A program made the position numbers and the translations under genes. This document shows, piece after piece, positions 16,681-25,411 of a stretch of 64,000 nt of DNA. Numbering within the stretch: the first letter of the stretch is position 1; the number at the start of each line of letters is the position of its first letter. The stretch is taken from positions 46,431 through 110,430 of the forward strand of contig CAZOOZ010000007.1 of NCBI GenBank assembly GCA_964581565.1, written 5' to 3'. Below the pieces are notes generated by a model that searched no databases, was not told the DNA's origin, and saw only the letters and a list, made by a program, of their open reading frames with translations. This DNA is from UBA1433 sp964581565. GTDB taxonomy: Bacteria > Bacillota > Clostridia > Eubacteriales > UBA1433.

Positions 16681-17667
16681 TTAATTTAAATCTTTATAAT
16701 CGATTATTTCTACTCCTTGATAATAATGCAGCAGTATCTCCTCATATGTACATCCTTGCTTCGCATATCCGTTTGCACCATACTGACTCATTCCGACTCC
16801 ATGACCAAATCCGTTTGTTATAAAAACAATGTTCTTCCCGCTTACATCTATCTCAAAACCGCTCGAGCGCAAATCAAACAACTCTCTTATTTCTCTTCCT
16901 GTAAAGGTAAGATTGCCTATTGTTATTTCTTTTACCTTTCCGCCTGTTGTGTATGAATTGATTTTAATATTGTTCGCTATTTTATTTTCATTAATTTCAA
17001 AATCAGGATATTTTGTTTCTATAACGCTTAAAAAATCTTGAATACTGATCGTTGTATGTATATCAACATAATTATCCTCTTCATACAAGCTTTCCACACT
17101 TCTTAAGTATGGCACCGCGGACACAAAGTAGTCTTCCGAATTTTCTGTCTTTCCGCCACTTGTGGAATGATATAGCGCACTGATCAATTCGTCATTATAC
17201 ACCAATACTTTTCCTTTTGTTTCATCAACTGCTTTTTCAATTTTTTCCCATCTTAAAATACTGTCTGCTGCTGATATCCCGGAATCTTGCCAGATTTTTA
17301 ACCTCTCGTCTTCCGATACAAACGCTTGACAGCAGGATGGATCTGTGCAAATATCATATTTCGGATGCGCCTGGATTGTGCCTTGCATTCTTCGAAGTGT
17401 AAATGTTCTTGCGGCAACTGCCTGTGCTTTTAATGCTTCAAGTTCAAAAGTGGCAGGCATTTCTGCGGCTACAACACCTTTTAAGTATTCTTCAAGCTCC
17501 ATTTCCAAAACCTTATTATTTTGAACGTCTAAAATTTTTAGCATCTGCTCATCTTCTCCTTCTTTTGTCTCAGAAGACGGAGCCTGGCAGCTTTTTACTA
17601 TCAAAGCAGGCATTATCACAAAAATAAATAGTATGATAAACACATATAAAAATATTTTCCTGTTCAT
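16681..17667 (-). CDS. spoIID: Stage II sporulation protein D (SpoIID/LytB family)
   Basis: A mother-cell lytic transglycosylase that thins septal and engulfment peptidoglycan. The 328 residues have an N-terminal membrane anchor (5-26) and then the SpoIID domain: EMELEEYLKGVVAAEMPATFELEALKAQAVAARTF with the catalytic-type Glu, the CTDPSCCQAF cysteine cluster and the C-terminal FGHGVGMSQYGANGYA. No clear ribosome binding site precedes the ATG; an in-frame GTG eight codons later follows AGGAAA and is an alternative start. A sigma-E-like element overlaps this region. Confidence 0.95.
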   Translation of the reverse strand: MNRKIFLYVFIILFIFVIMPALIVKSCQAPSSETKEGEDEQMLKILDVQNNKVLEMELEEYLKGVVAAEMPATFELEALKAQAVAARTFTLRRMQGTIQAHPKYDICTDPSCCQAFVSEDERLKIWQDSGISAADSILRWEKIEKAVDETKGKVLVYNDELISALYHSTSGGKTENSEDYFVSAVPYLRSVESLYEEDNYVDIHTTISIQDFLSVIETKYPDFEINENKIANNIKINSYTTGGKVKEITIGNLTFTGREIRELFDLRSSGFEIDVSGKNIVFITNGFGHGVGMSQYGANGYAKQGCTYEEILLHYYQGVEIIDYKDLN

Positions 17668-17673
17668 ATAAAC

Positions 17674-17681
17674 ATTATATG
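17674..17681 (-). promoter_or_regulatory. Sigma-E-like -10 element of spoIID
   Basis: CATATAAT on the minus strand matches the sigma-E -10 pattern CATACAAT in seven of eight bases. The -35 region (ACTATTT) is weak. Transcription would begin at about the annotated ATG, leaving almost no leader. Confidence 0.35.
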
Positions 17682-17724
17682 AATGGTAAAATGAAAAAAT
17701 AGTAAAATAATTTCTTTAAATAAA

Positions 17725-17748
17725 AAAACACTTATTTCTAAGTGTTTT
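17725..17748 (-). terminator. Terminator after yhaM
   Basis: AAAACACTTA/TAAGTGTTTT, a 10-bp stem with a 4-nt loop, lies 10 nt after the yhaM stop and is followed on the minus strand by TTTTTAT-type sequence. Confidence 0.85.
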
Positions 17749-17758
17749 AAAAATATTT

Positions 17759-18694
17759 TTATTCAAATTTGTACATGCTTCTGTTATCGAGCGCATAAAT
17801 TCTTTGGGAAAATCCGCCTTTCTCGACTGTTGACAGGGCATCCGATATTTGAAACATCCTCGCATCCATAACATCCAAATAATAGAGAATTTCCGCCTCA
17901 GCGGTCAAAGGCATCTTCGGACTTCCGTATTCGGCGAAATAATGATGCGACAACAGACAATGCTTTAATATTAATGTAACGTCATCAGAGATATCTAACT
18001 CTTTCGCCTTTGCTTCCACGATGCATATCCCCTGGATGATATGTCCCAATAATTTGCCTTCTTTTGTATAATCTATGGGAATACCGTATTCGCTGAGCAT
18101 TATTTCGTCAAGCTTTCCGATATCATGAAGGATCACAGCGGCATACAATAAATCTTTATTTAAATGTTCATAGATATCTGTCAAGGCACTGGCAACACGC
18201 AGCATGGTATGTATATGGTGCAGCAGGCCTCCTCTTGAAGCATGATGCATTTGCTTCGCCCCCGGAAAAATCAATAAGCGTTCTTTATGATCCTTTAAAA
18301 TTTCACAAGTCAATTTCTGTAACTCTTTACTTTTAAGTTTTGAAGCCGCCGCGTATATTTGTTCAAACATTTCAGCCGGCTTTATCGGCGGCGCAGCATA
18401 AACTTGAGACATGATTGTATCATCAACTTCTTCAATAATTGTGATAGACTCAATAATCAACTGAGTTCTGCCGTTATATTCTTCTGTTCTTCCCTTGATT
18501 GAAGCAATGATCCCGGCTTTTATGATATTTAAATCAATGCCGTCAGCCCGCCACATTTTGGCATTCATTGATGCTGAGTTATCTTTGAGGAGCATATCCA
18601 AATAAACACTGCCATTCGTTGCAGTTTTTTTTATGAGGCTTTCTACAAATAATATTTTATCAAAACTTTGACCATTTTTTAGCTCTGCTAACAT
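17759..18694 (-). CDS. yhaM: YhaM-type 3'-5' exoribonuclease (OB fold plus HD domain)
   Basis: A cytoplasmic metal-dependent nuclease. The 311 residues have an N-terminal OB-fold domain (about 10-90, with the AKMWRADG and GRTEEYNGRTQLII segments) and an HD domain at about 150-290. HD motifs are LLHHIHTMLRVA, AVILHDIGKLDE and HCLLSHH. Length and architecture equal those of Bacillus YhaM. It follows the divIC-like gene by 9 nt, probably in one operon. Confidence 0.92.
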   Translation of the reverse strand: MLAELKNGQSFDKILFVESLIKKTATNGSVYLDMLLKDNSASMNAKMWRADGIDLNIIKAGIIASIKGRTEEYNGRTQLIIESITIIEEVDDTIMSQVYAAPPIKPAEMFEQIYAAASKLKSKELQKLTCEILKDHKERLLIFPGAKQMHHASRGGLLHHIHTMLRVASALTDIYEHLNKDLLYAAVILHDIGKLDEIMLSEYGIPIDYTKEGKLLGHIIQGICIVEAKAKELDISDDVTLILKHCLLSHHYFAEYGSPKMPLTAEAEILYYLDVMDARMFQISDALSTVEKGGFSQRIYALDNRSMYKFE

Positions 18695-18703
18695 TCTTTC
18701 TCC

Positions 18704-19018
18704 TTATTCATCAGCGCTATCTTCATTATTGCTTTGTTGAACTATAAAAATTTTTTCATCCTTGTTGATCAGCCCTAAATATTTTTTTGCCAGTTGTTCA
18801 ATATAATCATCAGATTGTGCCTGCTCTACAGTTGCGTTGAGTTGATCATAGTATAATTTTTTATCGTTTAATTCAGAGACGAGCTCGTCCCTCTCAGATA
18901 CCAACTTCTGATAATTTATCTCCAAAGAAATAAATTTGTAAATAACATAACACCCTAATAGAACTATAAAAAGAACAACTATATTATTGAATTTTTTTCT
19001 TCTTCTTTTGTTTTTCAT
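18704..19018 (-). CDS. divIC: Septum formation initiator (DivIC/FtsB) family protein
   Basis: A 104-residue division protein with one membrane segment (about 12-30) after a basic start (MKNKRRRKKF) and a coiled coil at about 32-75 (SLEINYQKLVSERDELVSELNDKK). The acidic tail ends NNEDSADE. The order yabP-yabQ-divIC is the classical Firmicute arrangement. It overlaps yabQ by 35 nt in another frame. Confidence 0.88.
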   Translation of the reverse strand: MKNKRRRKKFNNIVVLFIVLLGCYVIYKFISLEINYQKLVSERDELVSELNDKKLYYDQLNATVEQAQSDDYIEQLAKKYLGLINKDEKIFIVQQSNNEDSADE

Positions 19019-19487
19019 AGGCCTTCCCTTTTTTTATGCTATTTTTAAATTTATTATATATCTTTATCTCAAAAAAAGGAATGCTTAAAAACTTTTTTAT
19101 TCTGTTTGTCAGAGGTGCCGATGATCTTTTTACTGCAACTATGCCTTTTTTTGTAACATTTGCCGTCTTTTTCAGCCCTAAAGCGGTTTTATCATTTACT
19201 TGAAACAAAATTTTTCTGATCAATCTTGAAAATACCAAAATATATAGTATCCATCCTGATAATATACCGAATAAAATATACCCTCTGAAAAACAGATCGG
19301 TTCTCACCAATAAAAAATATAATGTCATAATAATGCATACGATCCAAAAAATAATGTCTTTAAATAAATTTTTTTTACTTTTACCGAAAAATAAAAAAGT
19401 AAATACATCATATGTAAGTGCGGCTAAAACACCGGCATATAATGCATTTAGAAATATGTAAAATTGATAATTTGCTTCATATATCAT
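18984..19487 (-). CDS. yabQ: Spore cortex biosynthesis protein YabQ
   Basis: A 167-residue membrane protein with about four hydrophobic segments between residues 8 and 95 (FYIFLNALYAGVLAALTYDVF first) and a strongly basic tail. YabQ is a mother-cell membrane protein needed for the spore cortex in Bacillus. The position after yabP and the FxxGxxxGxxYD-like opening support the assignment. The ribosome binding site is weak, so translation is probably coupled to yabP. Confidence 0.88.
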   Translation of the reverse strand: MIYEANYQFYIFLNALYAGVLAALTYDVFTFLFFGKSKKNLFKDIIFWIVCIIMTLYFLLVRTDLFFRGYILFGILSGWILYILVFSRLIRKILFQVNDKTALGLKKTANVTKKGIVAVKRSSAPLTNRIKKFLSIPFFEIKIYNKFKNSIKKGKAYEKQKKKKKIQ

Positions 19488-19501
19488 AATTATTTTACAT
19501 C

Positions 19502-19783
19502 TTATTTAAATATTTTTTCAAAAAATCCGCTTCCTTTATGCACAAATCCCTGGTCGGAATATTGCAATGAATCTATGTAGCCTTTTATTTCCAATCTTTT
19601 ATTATCCAAACTTAAAACTGTTATTCTTAAATCTTTTCCGGTTATTGTCAAAATCCCAAGTTGAGTTTCTGCAATAATTGTGTCCTCATTAAAGCTGTGC
19701 ACATCAATTACCCCTTTTAAAGATAATTGTTCTCGGCTTACCAGGCTTAACATATTTTCATTTTTGACATTTATATCTTCCAT
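19502..19783 (-). CDS. yabP: Sporulation protein YabP (YqfC-like)
   Basis: A 93-residue mother-cell protein of the YabP/YqfC family. Its segments LVSREQLSLKGVIDVHSFNEDTI and GILTITGKDLRITVLSLDNKRLEIKGYIDSLQY are typical. The start MEDINVKNEN is chosen because AGAGGAAG lies just upstream; an extended upstream frame would run through the promoter. It is followed by yabQ after 14 nt. Confidence 0.9.
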   Translation of the reverse strand: MEDINVKNENMLSLVSREQLSLKGVIDVHSFNEDTIIAETQLGILTITGKDLRITVLSLDNKRLEIKGYIDSLQYSDQGFVHKGSGFFEKIFK

Positions 19784-19851
19784 ATGCTTCCTCTCAGTTC
19801 TGCTAAAAATGCATTCTGAAACATGACTTATTTTTAAGCAGCTATATATAA

Positions 19852-19880
19852 TGGGTATGCACATACGCTAAGTTGTATTC
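19852..19880 (-). promoter_or_regulatory. Possible sigma-E promoter of yabPQ
   Basis: GAATACA, 14 nt, CATACCCA resembles the sigma-E pattern and lies about 70 nt before yabP, a sigma-E-controlled gene in Bacillus. The match is imperfect. Confidence 0.35.
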
Positions 19881-19992
19881 ATTATTTGCCTGCTTAATAA
19901 TAATGTAATTATAATGATTGTTTTGTCGTAAAAATTATCACATTTTGGTCTGTTCATATTTAATCGTTGAAATCAACAAACAGTTATACTAA

Positions 19993-20026
19993 AAAATTCC
20001 CAACCAAATAATTGGTTGGGAATTTT
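19993..20026 (-). terminator. Terminator after rpe
   Basis: AAAATTCCCAACCA/TGGTTGGGAATTTT, a 14-bp perfect stem with a 6-nt loop, lies 16 nt past the rpe stop with Ts following on the minus strand. Confidence 0.9.
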
Positions 20027-20041
20027 ATTGATCATATCATT

Positions 20042-20677
20042 TTAGTTTTTTAAACTGTCTATATTTTCTTTTTTGTTTCCATTGAATATATAAGAACCCG
20101 CAACTAAAACATTTGCTCCCGCCTTAACAGCAAGTTTGGCTGTTTTGGCATTGATGCCGCCGTCTACCTGAAGGTAAATATTTTTGTTGCCTATAATTTC
20201 TTTTGCGTCTGAAATACGTTTTGTAGACGCGTCAATATATTTTTGCCCTCCAAACCCCGGATATACGCTCATAATAAGAACCATGTCAACGACGTCCAAG
20301 TATTGTTTGATGCTTTTTACATCCGTATCGGGTTTGATAGAAATACCTGATTTAATGCCAAGTTTTTTTATATCATTCAAATATTTTAATATATCACCTT
20401 TTGATTCGTGATGCAGTGTAATGATATAAGGATTGCTTCGGGCAAATTTTTCAATATATTGTTCAGGATTCTCCATCATTAGGTGGATATCTAGCGGCAG
20501 CGTCGTATATTTCGCAATATTTTTGACTTGATCGGGCCCAAAAGTTATATTGGGCACAAAATGTCCATCCATAATATCTACATGAAGCCAGTCGGCACCG
20601 GCTTCTTGCAGCTCCATGAGTTCATTTTTAATAACGCCAAAATCTGCGCTTAATAGAGAAGGGGCAATTAATAACAT
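20042..20677 (-). CDS. rpe: Ribulose-phosphate 3-epimerase
   Basis: Interconverts ribulose 5-phosphate and xylulose 5-phosphate in the pentose phosphate pathway. TIM barrel of 211 residues: APSLLSADFG at the start, WLHVDIMDGHFVPNITFGPD with the metal-binding His/Asp, LDIHLMMENPEQYI, MSVYPGFGGQKYI and VDGGINAKTAKLAVKAGA. All catalytic segments are present. It lies nine nt after the yabE-like gene; in many Firmicutes rpe sits instead in the rsgA-prkC cluster. Confidence 0.97.
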   Translation of the reverse strand: MLLIAPSLLSADFGVIKNELMELQEAGADWLHVDIMDGHFVPNITFGPDQVKNIAKYTTLPLDIHLMMENPEQYIEKFARSNPYIITLHHESKGDILKYLNDIKKLGIKSGISIKPDTDVKSIKQYLDVVDMVLIMSVYPGFGGQKYIDASTKRISDAKEIIGNKNIYLQVDGGINAKTAKLAVKAGANVLVAGSYIFNGNKKENIDSLKN

Positions 20678-20686
20678 TTGATTTGT

Positions 20687-21841
20687 CTACTCCAAAATAT
20701 AAACTTTTAAATATTTTCTTCCAAAATTTAATGCTTGTTGATGTTCATTAAAAAATATATCCAGCCTGTTTCCTGAGATGGCTCCACCTCTGTCTTGCAC
20801 GACAAAAATACCTTTATTGGGCGCATCTTTAAAATATGGAATATACACTTTTGTTCCAAACGGAATATTTGAAGGGGCTGCTATGGTGTAATATTGTTCT
20901 GCTTTGTTCCCGCTTGCCGTATATCCACCAGTATATTTCCCACAGCAAATAGCGCATGGACAATAGGCTGAAATATTTGCTATATACGATTTGCTGTATA
21001 ACTTTTCTCCAAGTGCTGTCTGTACCGTATTTGGCCGTTTTTTCGTACCTACTTCAACCACTTCGCTTATTGGAGATTGTAAAAGCTGCGTAATCAACTG
21101 TTCTTTTTTTACGGCTTTACCGTTAATGTAAGTGGTGATTATCGTGGCAATCGCTTTGCCGTCTTGCCCTTCTGTAATTACTTTTTTATAATCCGTATAT
21201 TGATCATCATTTTCAATGACTTGTGTGTCATAGTCTAAATCTATTACTTGCGTAGTCTCTGTGGTGCTTTGTGTTGTGATTTCCACTACATTTGATTCAT
21301 AATCTATATCGACAATGTCGTCATCACTAAGATACAATCCAGCCTGTTTTAATGCATCATCTCCTAAAAGCGAAGTAGCAATGTTGTAAACTTCGCCGTT
21401 GTATTTCACAGTTAAAGTTTTTGGCGTATATATATCCACTCTGCCATTTTTGCCTATATTTTCAGACAACGAAGGGTAAACATAGTCATTATACGCTAAA
21501 TTAATATCTGCTTCGTCCAAGGCGTCGGAAGCAGTTCCACCTGATGATATAAAACAATAGCTGTTTATTTCACCGTCAATATAAATATTGACTTTTTGAC
21601 GTGAATAAGCAGCTGTGATAACAATAACACACATAAGCAAAATAACACCAAGACCGGATAAAGCCTTTTTATCAATTTTCTTATGTATATCTTTACTTAT
21701 CTCTTTTATATTAAATTTGAAATGTCTTTTTATGATATGAAAATGATATTTTTTCTTCCAAAAAAAATTATGACATTTATGTTTTACTGTACGTATTAAA
21801 AACAAAATTTTCTGTTTTAATAAATTTTTTTTATGTTTCAT
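20687..21841 (-). CDS. yabE: YabE-like cell wall protein: DUF348 x2, G5, 3D domains
   Basis: A 384-residue protein. A basic cytoplasmic N-terminus of about 65 residues precedes one membrane segment (about 66-82). Two DUF348 repeats (about 88-195), a G5 domain (about 205-275) and a C-terminal 3D domain follow. The 3D domain shows YTASGNKAEQYYTIA and VVQDRGGAISGNRLDIFF with its three Asp. It has the Rpf/MltA-like barrel of peptidoglycan lytic enzymes. The order metG-tatD-yabE is classical; here an ABC operon separates metG from tatD. Confidence 0.88.
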   Translation of the reverse strand: MKHKKNLLKQKILFLIRTVKHKCHNFFWKKKYHFHIIKRHFKFNIKEISKDIHKKIDKKALSGLGVILLMCVIVITAAYSRQKVNIYIDGEINSYCFISSGGTASDALDEADINLAYNDYVYPSLSENIGKNGRVDIYTPKTLTVKYNGEVYNIATSLLGDDALKQAGLYLSDDDIVDIDYESNVVEITTQSTTETTQVIDLDYDTQVIENDDQYTDYKKVITEGQDGKAIATIITTYINGKAVKKEQLITQLLQSPISEVVEVGTKKRPNTVQTALGEKLYSKSYIANISAYCPCAICCGKYTGGYTASGNKAEQYYTIAAPSNIPFGTKVYIPYFKDAPNKGIFVVQDRGGAISGNRLDIFFNEHQQALNFGRKYLKVYILE

Positions 21842-21864
21842 AACGAAGTTATTTTAATATGATT

Positions 21865-22638
21865 TTAAGGGTTTGTCAAACCAAACAAACGGCATGCATT
21901 TTGAGCGGTTGTCTTTGCAATTTCTTCTATATCCACTCCCCTTAACTGTGCAATTTGCATAGCTGTATGCTTGATATATTTTGGTTCGTTTCTTTTCCCC
22001 CTGCATGGCACCGGGGCTAAATATGGACAGTCTGTTTCAATCAGCAATCGATCCAGCGGAATAAACTGAGCAACCTTTTTTAAATTATTTGCATTTGTAT
22101 ACGTGACAGGGCCCGAGATAGACAGATAGAATCCCATATCAAGCATAATTTTTGCCGTCTCAATACTCCCCGAAAAACTATGGACTACTCCTGCTTTTTC
22201 TGCCGGATAATATTTTTTCAACAAATCAATCGTATCTTTTGTAGCTTCACGCATATGGATGATGATCGGTATTGTTTTCTCTTTTGCTATGATGAGTTGT
22301 TTTTCAAATATTGATCTTTGAATGTCGTGCGGTGAATAATTTTTAAAATAATCCAACCCAATTTCTCCCATCCCCACACATTTTGGATGATCCAATAATT
22401 TTTTTATTTCATCTAATATATCATCTGTCACTGATTTTGCATCATGAGGATGAATTCCGGCCGCAAAATAGATATTCTCATATTGCTGTGCAAGTTTTTT
22501 TGAAAACAATGAACTTTCGAGATCCGCCCCTATATTGACGACCCGTGATATCTGATTATCCTTCAGGCTGTCGATGACAATATTTCTGTCTTCATTGAAT
22601 TGCTCGTCATCTAAATGCGCATGTGAATCAATAAACAT
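21865..22638 (-). CDS. tatD: TatD family deoxyribonuclease
   Basis: A metal-dependent TIM-barrel hydrolase with 3'-5' DNase activity in characterised relatives. The 257 residues show IDSHAHLDDEQF with the first HxH pair, GIHPHDAK, MGEIGLDYFKNYSP, IIIHMREA, VVHSFSG and LLIETDCPYLAPVPCRGKRN. All metal ligands are present. Its ATG is one nt after the ABC ATPase stop and its ribosome binding site lies within that gene, so it is cotranscribed with the transporter. Confidence 0.96.
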   Translation of the reverse strand: MFIDSHAHLDDEQFNEDRNIVIDSLKDNQISRVVNIGADLESSLFSKKLAQQYENIYFAAGIHPHDAKSVTDDILDEIKKLLDHPKCVGMGEIGLDYFKNYSPHDIQRSIFEKQLIIAKEKTIPIIIHMREATKDTIDLLKKYYPAEKAGVVHSFSGSIETAKIMLDMGFYLSISGPVTYTNANNLKKVAQFIPLDRLLIETDCPYLAPVPCRGKRNEPKYIKHTAMQIAQLRGVDIEEIAKTTAQNACRLFGLTNP

Positions 22639-22639
22639 T

Positions 22640-23317
22640 TTATGCCTCCTCCAGATGTTCTCTTATAATATTTCTAATTTCGATAGGATCGAGCTTTCCG
22701 ACATCTATTTGTGCTTTTAACACAGCAGGTTTTTTCGATAAAATAAATATGCGTTGTGCTAAAGTAATCGCTTCTTCGATATCATGAGTAGACATGAGAA
22801 CGGTATATTTTTCTTTCTTCCACTGAGCAGTAAAGTCTTCTATAATATCTTCTTTTAAAGCAATATCAAGGCCCTTAAACGGCTCATCCAAAATAAGAAT
22901 ATGCGGATTATACACAAACGCTCTCGCCAGGGATACCCTCTGCCTCATTCCTCCACTCAGTTCCCTTGGATAATAATACTCATAACCTGTTAATCTAACC
23001 ATATGTATGGCTTCTTCAACGCGATTCTTTATATCTTTTTCATCTGCAATCACAAAGGCTATATTTTCATACACATTCTTCCATTCCAAAAGCCTGTCTT
23101 CCTGAAACACATAGGCTACGCGCTTCTTTTCTATTCCTGTAATCATTCCGGAATCGTACCTGTCAATTTTTGTAAGTATATTAAATAAAGTCGTTTTCCC
23201 GACACCGGAAGGTCCGAGTATACAACTGATTTCATTATCATTGAACTTTATGTTTAATCCGTTAAAAATGATATTCTCATTAAACGATTTCTTAAGATTT
23301 TCTATTATTATTGACAT
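22640..23317 (-). CDS. ABC transporter ATP-binding protein (nitrate/sulfonate/taurine type)
   Basis: A 225-residue importer ATPase. Walker A is GPSGVGKTT (about 34-42), the Q-loop is AYVFQEDRLLEWKNVYENI, the signature is LSGGMRQRVSLARAF, Walker B is ILILDEPFKGLD, and the H-loop is MSTHDIEEAI. The WKNVYEN segment is typical of the SsuB/TauB group. It overlaps the permease gene by 26 nt. Confidence 0.93.
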   Translation of the reverse strand: MSIIIENLKKSFNENIIFNGLNIKFNDNEISCILGPSGVGKTTLFNILTKIDRYDSGMITGIEKKRVAYVFQEDRLLEWKNVYENIAFVIADEKDIKNRVEEAIHMVRLTGYEYYYPRELSGGMRQRVSLARAFVYNPHILILDEPFKGLDIALKEDIIEDFTAQWKKEKYTVLMSTHDIEEAITLAQRIFILSKKPAVLKAQIDVGKLDPIEIRNIIREHLEEA

Positions 23318-24077
23318 TCATTTGCCTGCCTTTAGATAGTTTGTTTAGAAAGTTTTTAATGATATATTCAAAGATAAAACTAAGAATTATAACTGCCAAC
23401 GTAAGTGCAAACAAGTTTTCTGTCTGAAGATATATTTTTGCGTTATACATTCCACCACCCATGGATATCTCGGGCCTTGCCAAAACTTCGGCAGCAACTG
23501 TCGCTTTCCAGCCAATGCCGATACTTGCTGCAATGGAAGAAAATATGTAACCCCTTACAGACGGAATATATACATCTTTAATAATCCTTATGTATTTTAT
23601 TTTATATATGCTGCACATTTGCAATAGTTTTTTATCCGTATCTATGATGCCCTGTGTAACATTTGTCCAAATAATCGGTACACACATTAAAAAGCATACA
23701 AAAATAGGAATTGAATCTGTTCTCATCCACACAAGCGCTAAAATAATAAACGATACAACAGGTGTCGATTTTATAACCGACATAACAGGATTCAAAAACC
23801 TGTAAACAGGCGCATATAGCCCACTTAACATGCCAAGTAAAATCCCCAAAACAATGGAAAGCCCCACACCTGCAAAAACCCGAAATAAAGTAAGCCCCAC
23901 ATTTTGATAAAAAGATAATTGTCTGCCCATGGTTATCAAAGCCTGAATTGTCTGCTCAACGGAAGGCAAAATAACGGGGATGTTTATAATTTTGGCTGCT
24001 AATTCCCAAATTAGCAGCCAAAACAGTATGAATATAAAATTCTGAATTTTACTATTTTTGATAGTAGAAATCCTCAT
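23292..24077 (-). CDS. ABC transporter permease (SsuC/TauC type)
   Basis: A 261-residue permease with about six membrane segments and the cytoplasmic EAA-like loop (ASIGIGWKATVAAEVLARPEISMGGGMYNA) that contacts the ATPase. It belongs to the binding-protein-dependent inner-membrane family shared with nitrate, sulfonate and thiamine-precursor importers. It overlaps its neighbours on both sides by 26 nt, indicating tight translational coupling. Confidence 0.92.
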   Translation of the reverse strand: MRISTIKNSKIQNFIFILFWLLIWELAAKIINIPVILPSVEQTIQALITMGRQLSFYQNVGLTLFRVFAGVGLSIVLGILLGMLSGLYAPVYRFLNPVMSVIKSTPVVSFIILALVWMRTDSIPIFVCFLMCVPIIWTNVTQGIIDTDKKLLQMCSIYKIKYIRIIKDVYIPSVRGYIFSSIAASIGIGWKATVAAEVLARPEISMGGGMYNAKIYLQTENLFALTLAVIILSFIFEYIIKNFLNKLSKGRQMNVNNNRKS

Positions 24078-25017
24078 TCGGTAAAGCTCCTCCTACGGAA
24101 GACGGATTATAAGAATACAATAAATTTAAAAATGAATTGATTTCATCTTTATTCTCATAAGCATCTTTATAAACAATAGCGCTGTTTGGTATTGCTATTT
24201 TTGCAAGCTCTGCACTGGCCAGTATCCCTTGCTGAGCAATAATTTCAGCAGCTGTATCGGTATCGGTGTTTACAAATTCAACGCTTTCTTCATATTGGTT
24301 TAAAAATTCATTTACGGCAGCTTTGTTTTCTTCTGCAAATGTTTTATTAACGATCAAACACCCCATCGGCATTTCTTGGTCATCTGTTACTTTTTTCCAC
24401 TCGTCATTTAAATTGATTGCAATGTTAATATTTGCATTTTTTGAGGTGACCGTACTTACAAATGGTTCCGGTAACAACGCAATAGGGGCTTTGCCGCTTA
24501 CAATCAAGGTTGCAAGTTCAGAATGCTCGGCAGCATATACTACTTTTACTTTATCCTTTAGCCCTGCTTTATCAAGAATATAATCCAACGCATACTCAGG
24601 AGTTGCTCCTTGCCCCGAACTATAAATAGTTTTTCCTTCTAAGTCAGAAAACTGAGTAATATTTTCTCCGTTTGTTAAGATATACAGATTCCCGAGTGTA
24701 TTGATAGCAGCAATCTGAACATTACCATTCGTTTTATTGTAAAGAGTAGCTGCCAAATTTGTCGGAACAGCAGCAATATCAACTTCGCCATTGATTACTT
24801 TTGCCACTACTTCGTCAGGCGCTGAAGAAATGATTACATCGCTGGTAATATTCTCATCAATAACATACCCTTCCTGAAGCATTTTAGCCATACCCATTCC
24901 GGTTGGCCCTTTTAATACCGCAATCGTCATATCCACAGGTTCAATTGCATTGCTTGAGCACGCGGCAAAAGAAAACAGTAATGCTATCGTAATTAAGATT
25001 ACAAGAAATTTTTTCAT
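24052..25017 (-). CDS. ABC transporter substrate-binding lipoprotein (NMT1/THI5-like)
   Basis: A 321-residue lipoprotein with signal LFSFAACSS (Cys20). The periplasmic-binding fold of the SsuA/THI5 type is shown by MTIAVLKGPTGMGMAKML, EVDIAAVPTNLAATLYNKT, SGQGATPEYALDYIL and GKAPIALLPEPFVSTVTSKN. The ligand is unknown; sulfonates, nitrate-like anions and pyrimidine thiamine precursors are all used by relatives. It follows the TM1266-type gene by 5 nt. Confidence 0.9.
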   Translation of the reverse strand: MKKFLVILITIALLFSFAACSSNAIEPVDMTIAVLKGPTGMGMAKMLQEGYVIDENITSDVIISSAPDEVVAKVINGEVDIAAVPTNLAATLYNKTNGNVQIAAINTLGNLYILTNGENITQFSDLEGKTIYSSGQGATPEYALDYILDKAGLKDKVKVVYAAEHSELATLIVSGKAPIALLPEPFVSTVTSKNANINIAINLNDEWKKVTDDQEMPMGCLIVNKTFAEENKAAVNEFLNQYEESVEFVNTDTDTAAEIIAQQGILASAELAKIAIPNSAIVYKDAYENKDEINSFLNLLYSYNPSSVGGALPNEDFYYQK

Positions 25018-25022
25018 AGTTT

Positions 25023-25277
25023 CTAATTTATCTCCTTTTTTGAAAATGAAGTTTTGACATGCACATCCTTAATTCGCCCCAGTTTCCCCGTTAACGCATT
25101 AATTTGATCTTGTGTGCCAACAACAACCAATGCAATCACAGCTACATCTTCCTGCGTAAAAGGAATTCCAAGTCTTCCTTTAATAATTCCTTTGAAGCTG
25201 CTTACAAGGTTATTAAATTCTTGTTGTGCATCTTGTGCATTATCGAGTACTGCCGAGATTACAGCCAATCTTTTCAT
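25023..25277 (-). CDS. TM1266-type putative regulator (iron-only hydrogenase system family)
   Basis: An 84-residue protein with an ACT/NikR-C-like ferredoxin fold, MKRLAVISAVLDNAQDAQQE and VAVIALVVVGTQDQINALTGKLGRI. It matches the small family annotated as iron-only hydrogenase system regulator. The start is set at MKRLAV behind GGAGAG; a 15-codon extension upstream would be translated from the terminator hairpin and is rejected. It is first in the ABC operon; no hydrogenase genes are in view, so the name may not describe its role here. Confidence 0.75.
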   Translation of the reverse strand: MKRLAVISAVLDNAQDAQQEFNNLVSSFKGIIKGRLGIPFTQEDVAVIALVVVGTQDQINALTGKLGRIKDVHVKTSFSKKEIN

Positions 25278-25296
25278 GTTTTTCTTCACTCTCCGT

Positions 25297-25332
25297 AAAA
25301 AACCCTTTTTGAACTTGATCAAAAAGGGTTTT
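25297..25332 (-). terminator. Intrinsic terminator in the ABC operon leader (and after metG)
   Basis: AAAACCCTTTTTGA pairs with TCAAAAAGGGTTTT and is followed by TTTT on the minus strand. It sits between a good promoter and the first gene of the operon, so it can end transcription from both metG and the leader. Confidence 0.85.
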
Positions 25333-25405
25333 GGATAAATCAGAGTCGTATCTTTATCCCTTTTGAATCAGCTGTGCTTTTTCATTAGGTATGCATGTTA
25401 AATTT
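25333..25405 (-). promoter_or_regulatory. Candidate riboswitch/attenuator leader, class unknown
   Basis: About 73 nt lie between the predicted start of transcription and the terminator. They hold a hairpin GGATAAA/TTTATCC (25333-25359) and the segment TTCAAAAGGG (25358-25367), nearly identical to the terminator 3' arm TTCAAAAAGGG. That segment can pair with the terminator 5' arm and would act as an antiterminator. I compared it from memory with TPP, SAM, c-di-GMP, THF, guanidine and preQ1 patterns and found no match. Confidence 0.55.
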
Positions 25406-25411
25406 ATAACT

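Noticed and set aside
25278..25322. Fifteen-residue N-terminal extension of the TM1266-type protein (MIKFKKGFLRRVKKN)
   Set aside because: It is encoded by the terminator hairpin and has no ribosome binding site; the ATG at 25277 does.
25333..25405. TPP or c-di-GMP-I riboswitch
   Set aside because: The TPP CUGAGA/ACCUGAUC core and the c-di-GMP GGGCAAACC and ACGCAAAGCC cores are both absent, despite a superficial GCACAG match.
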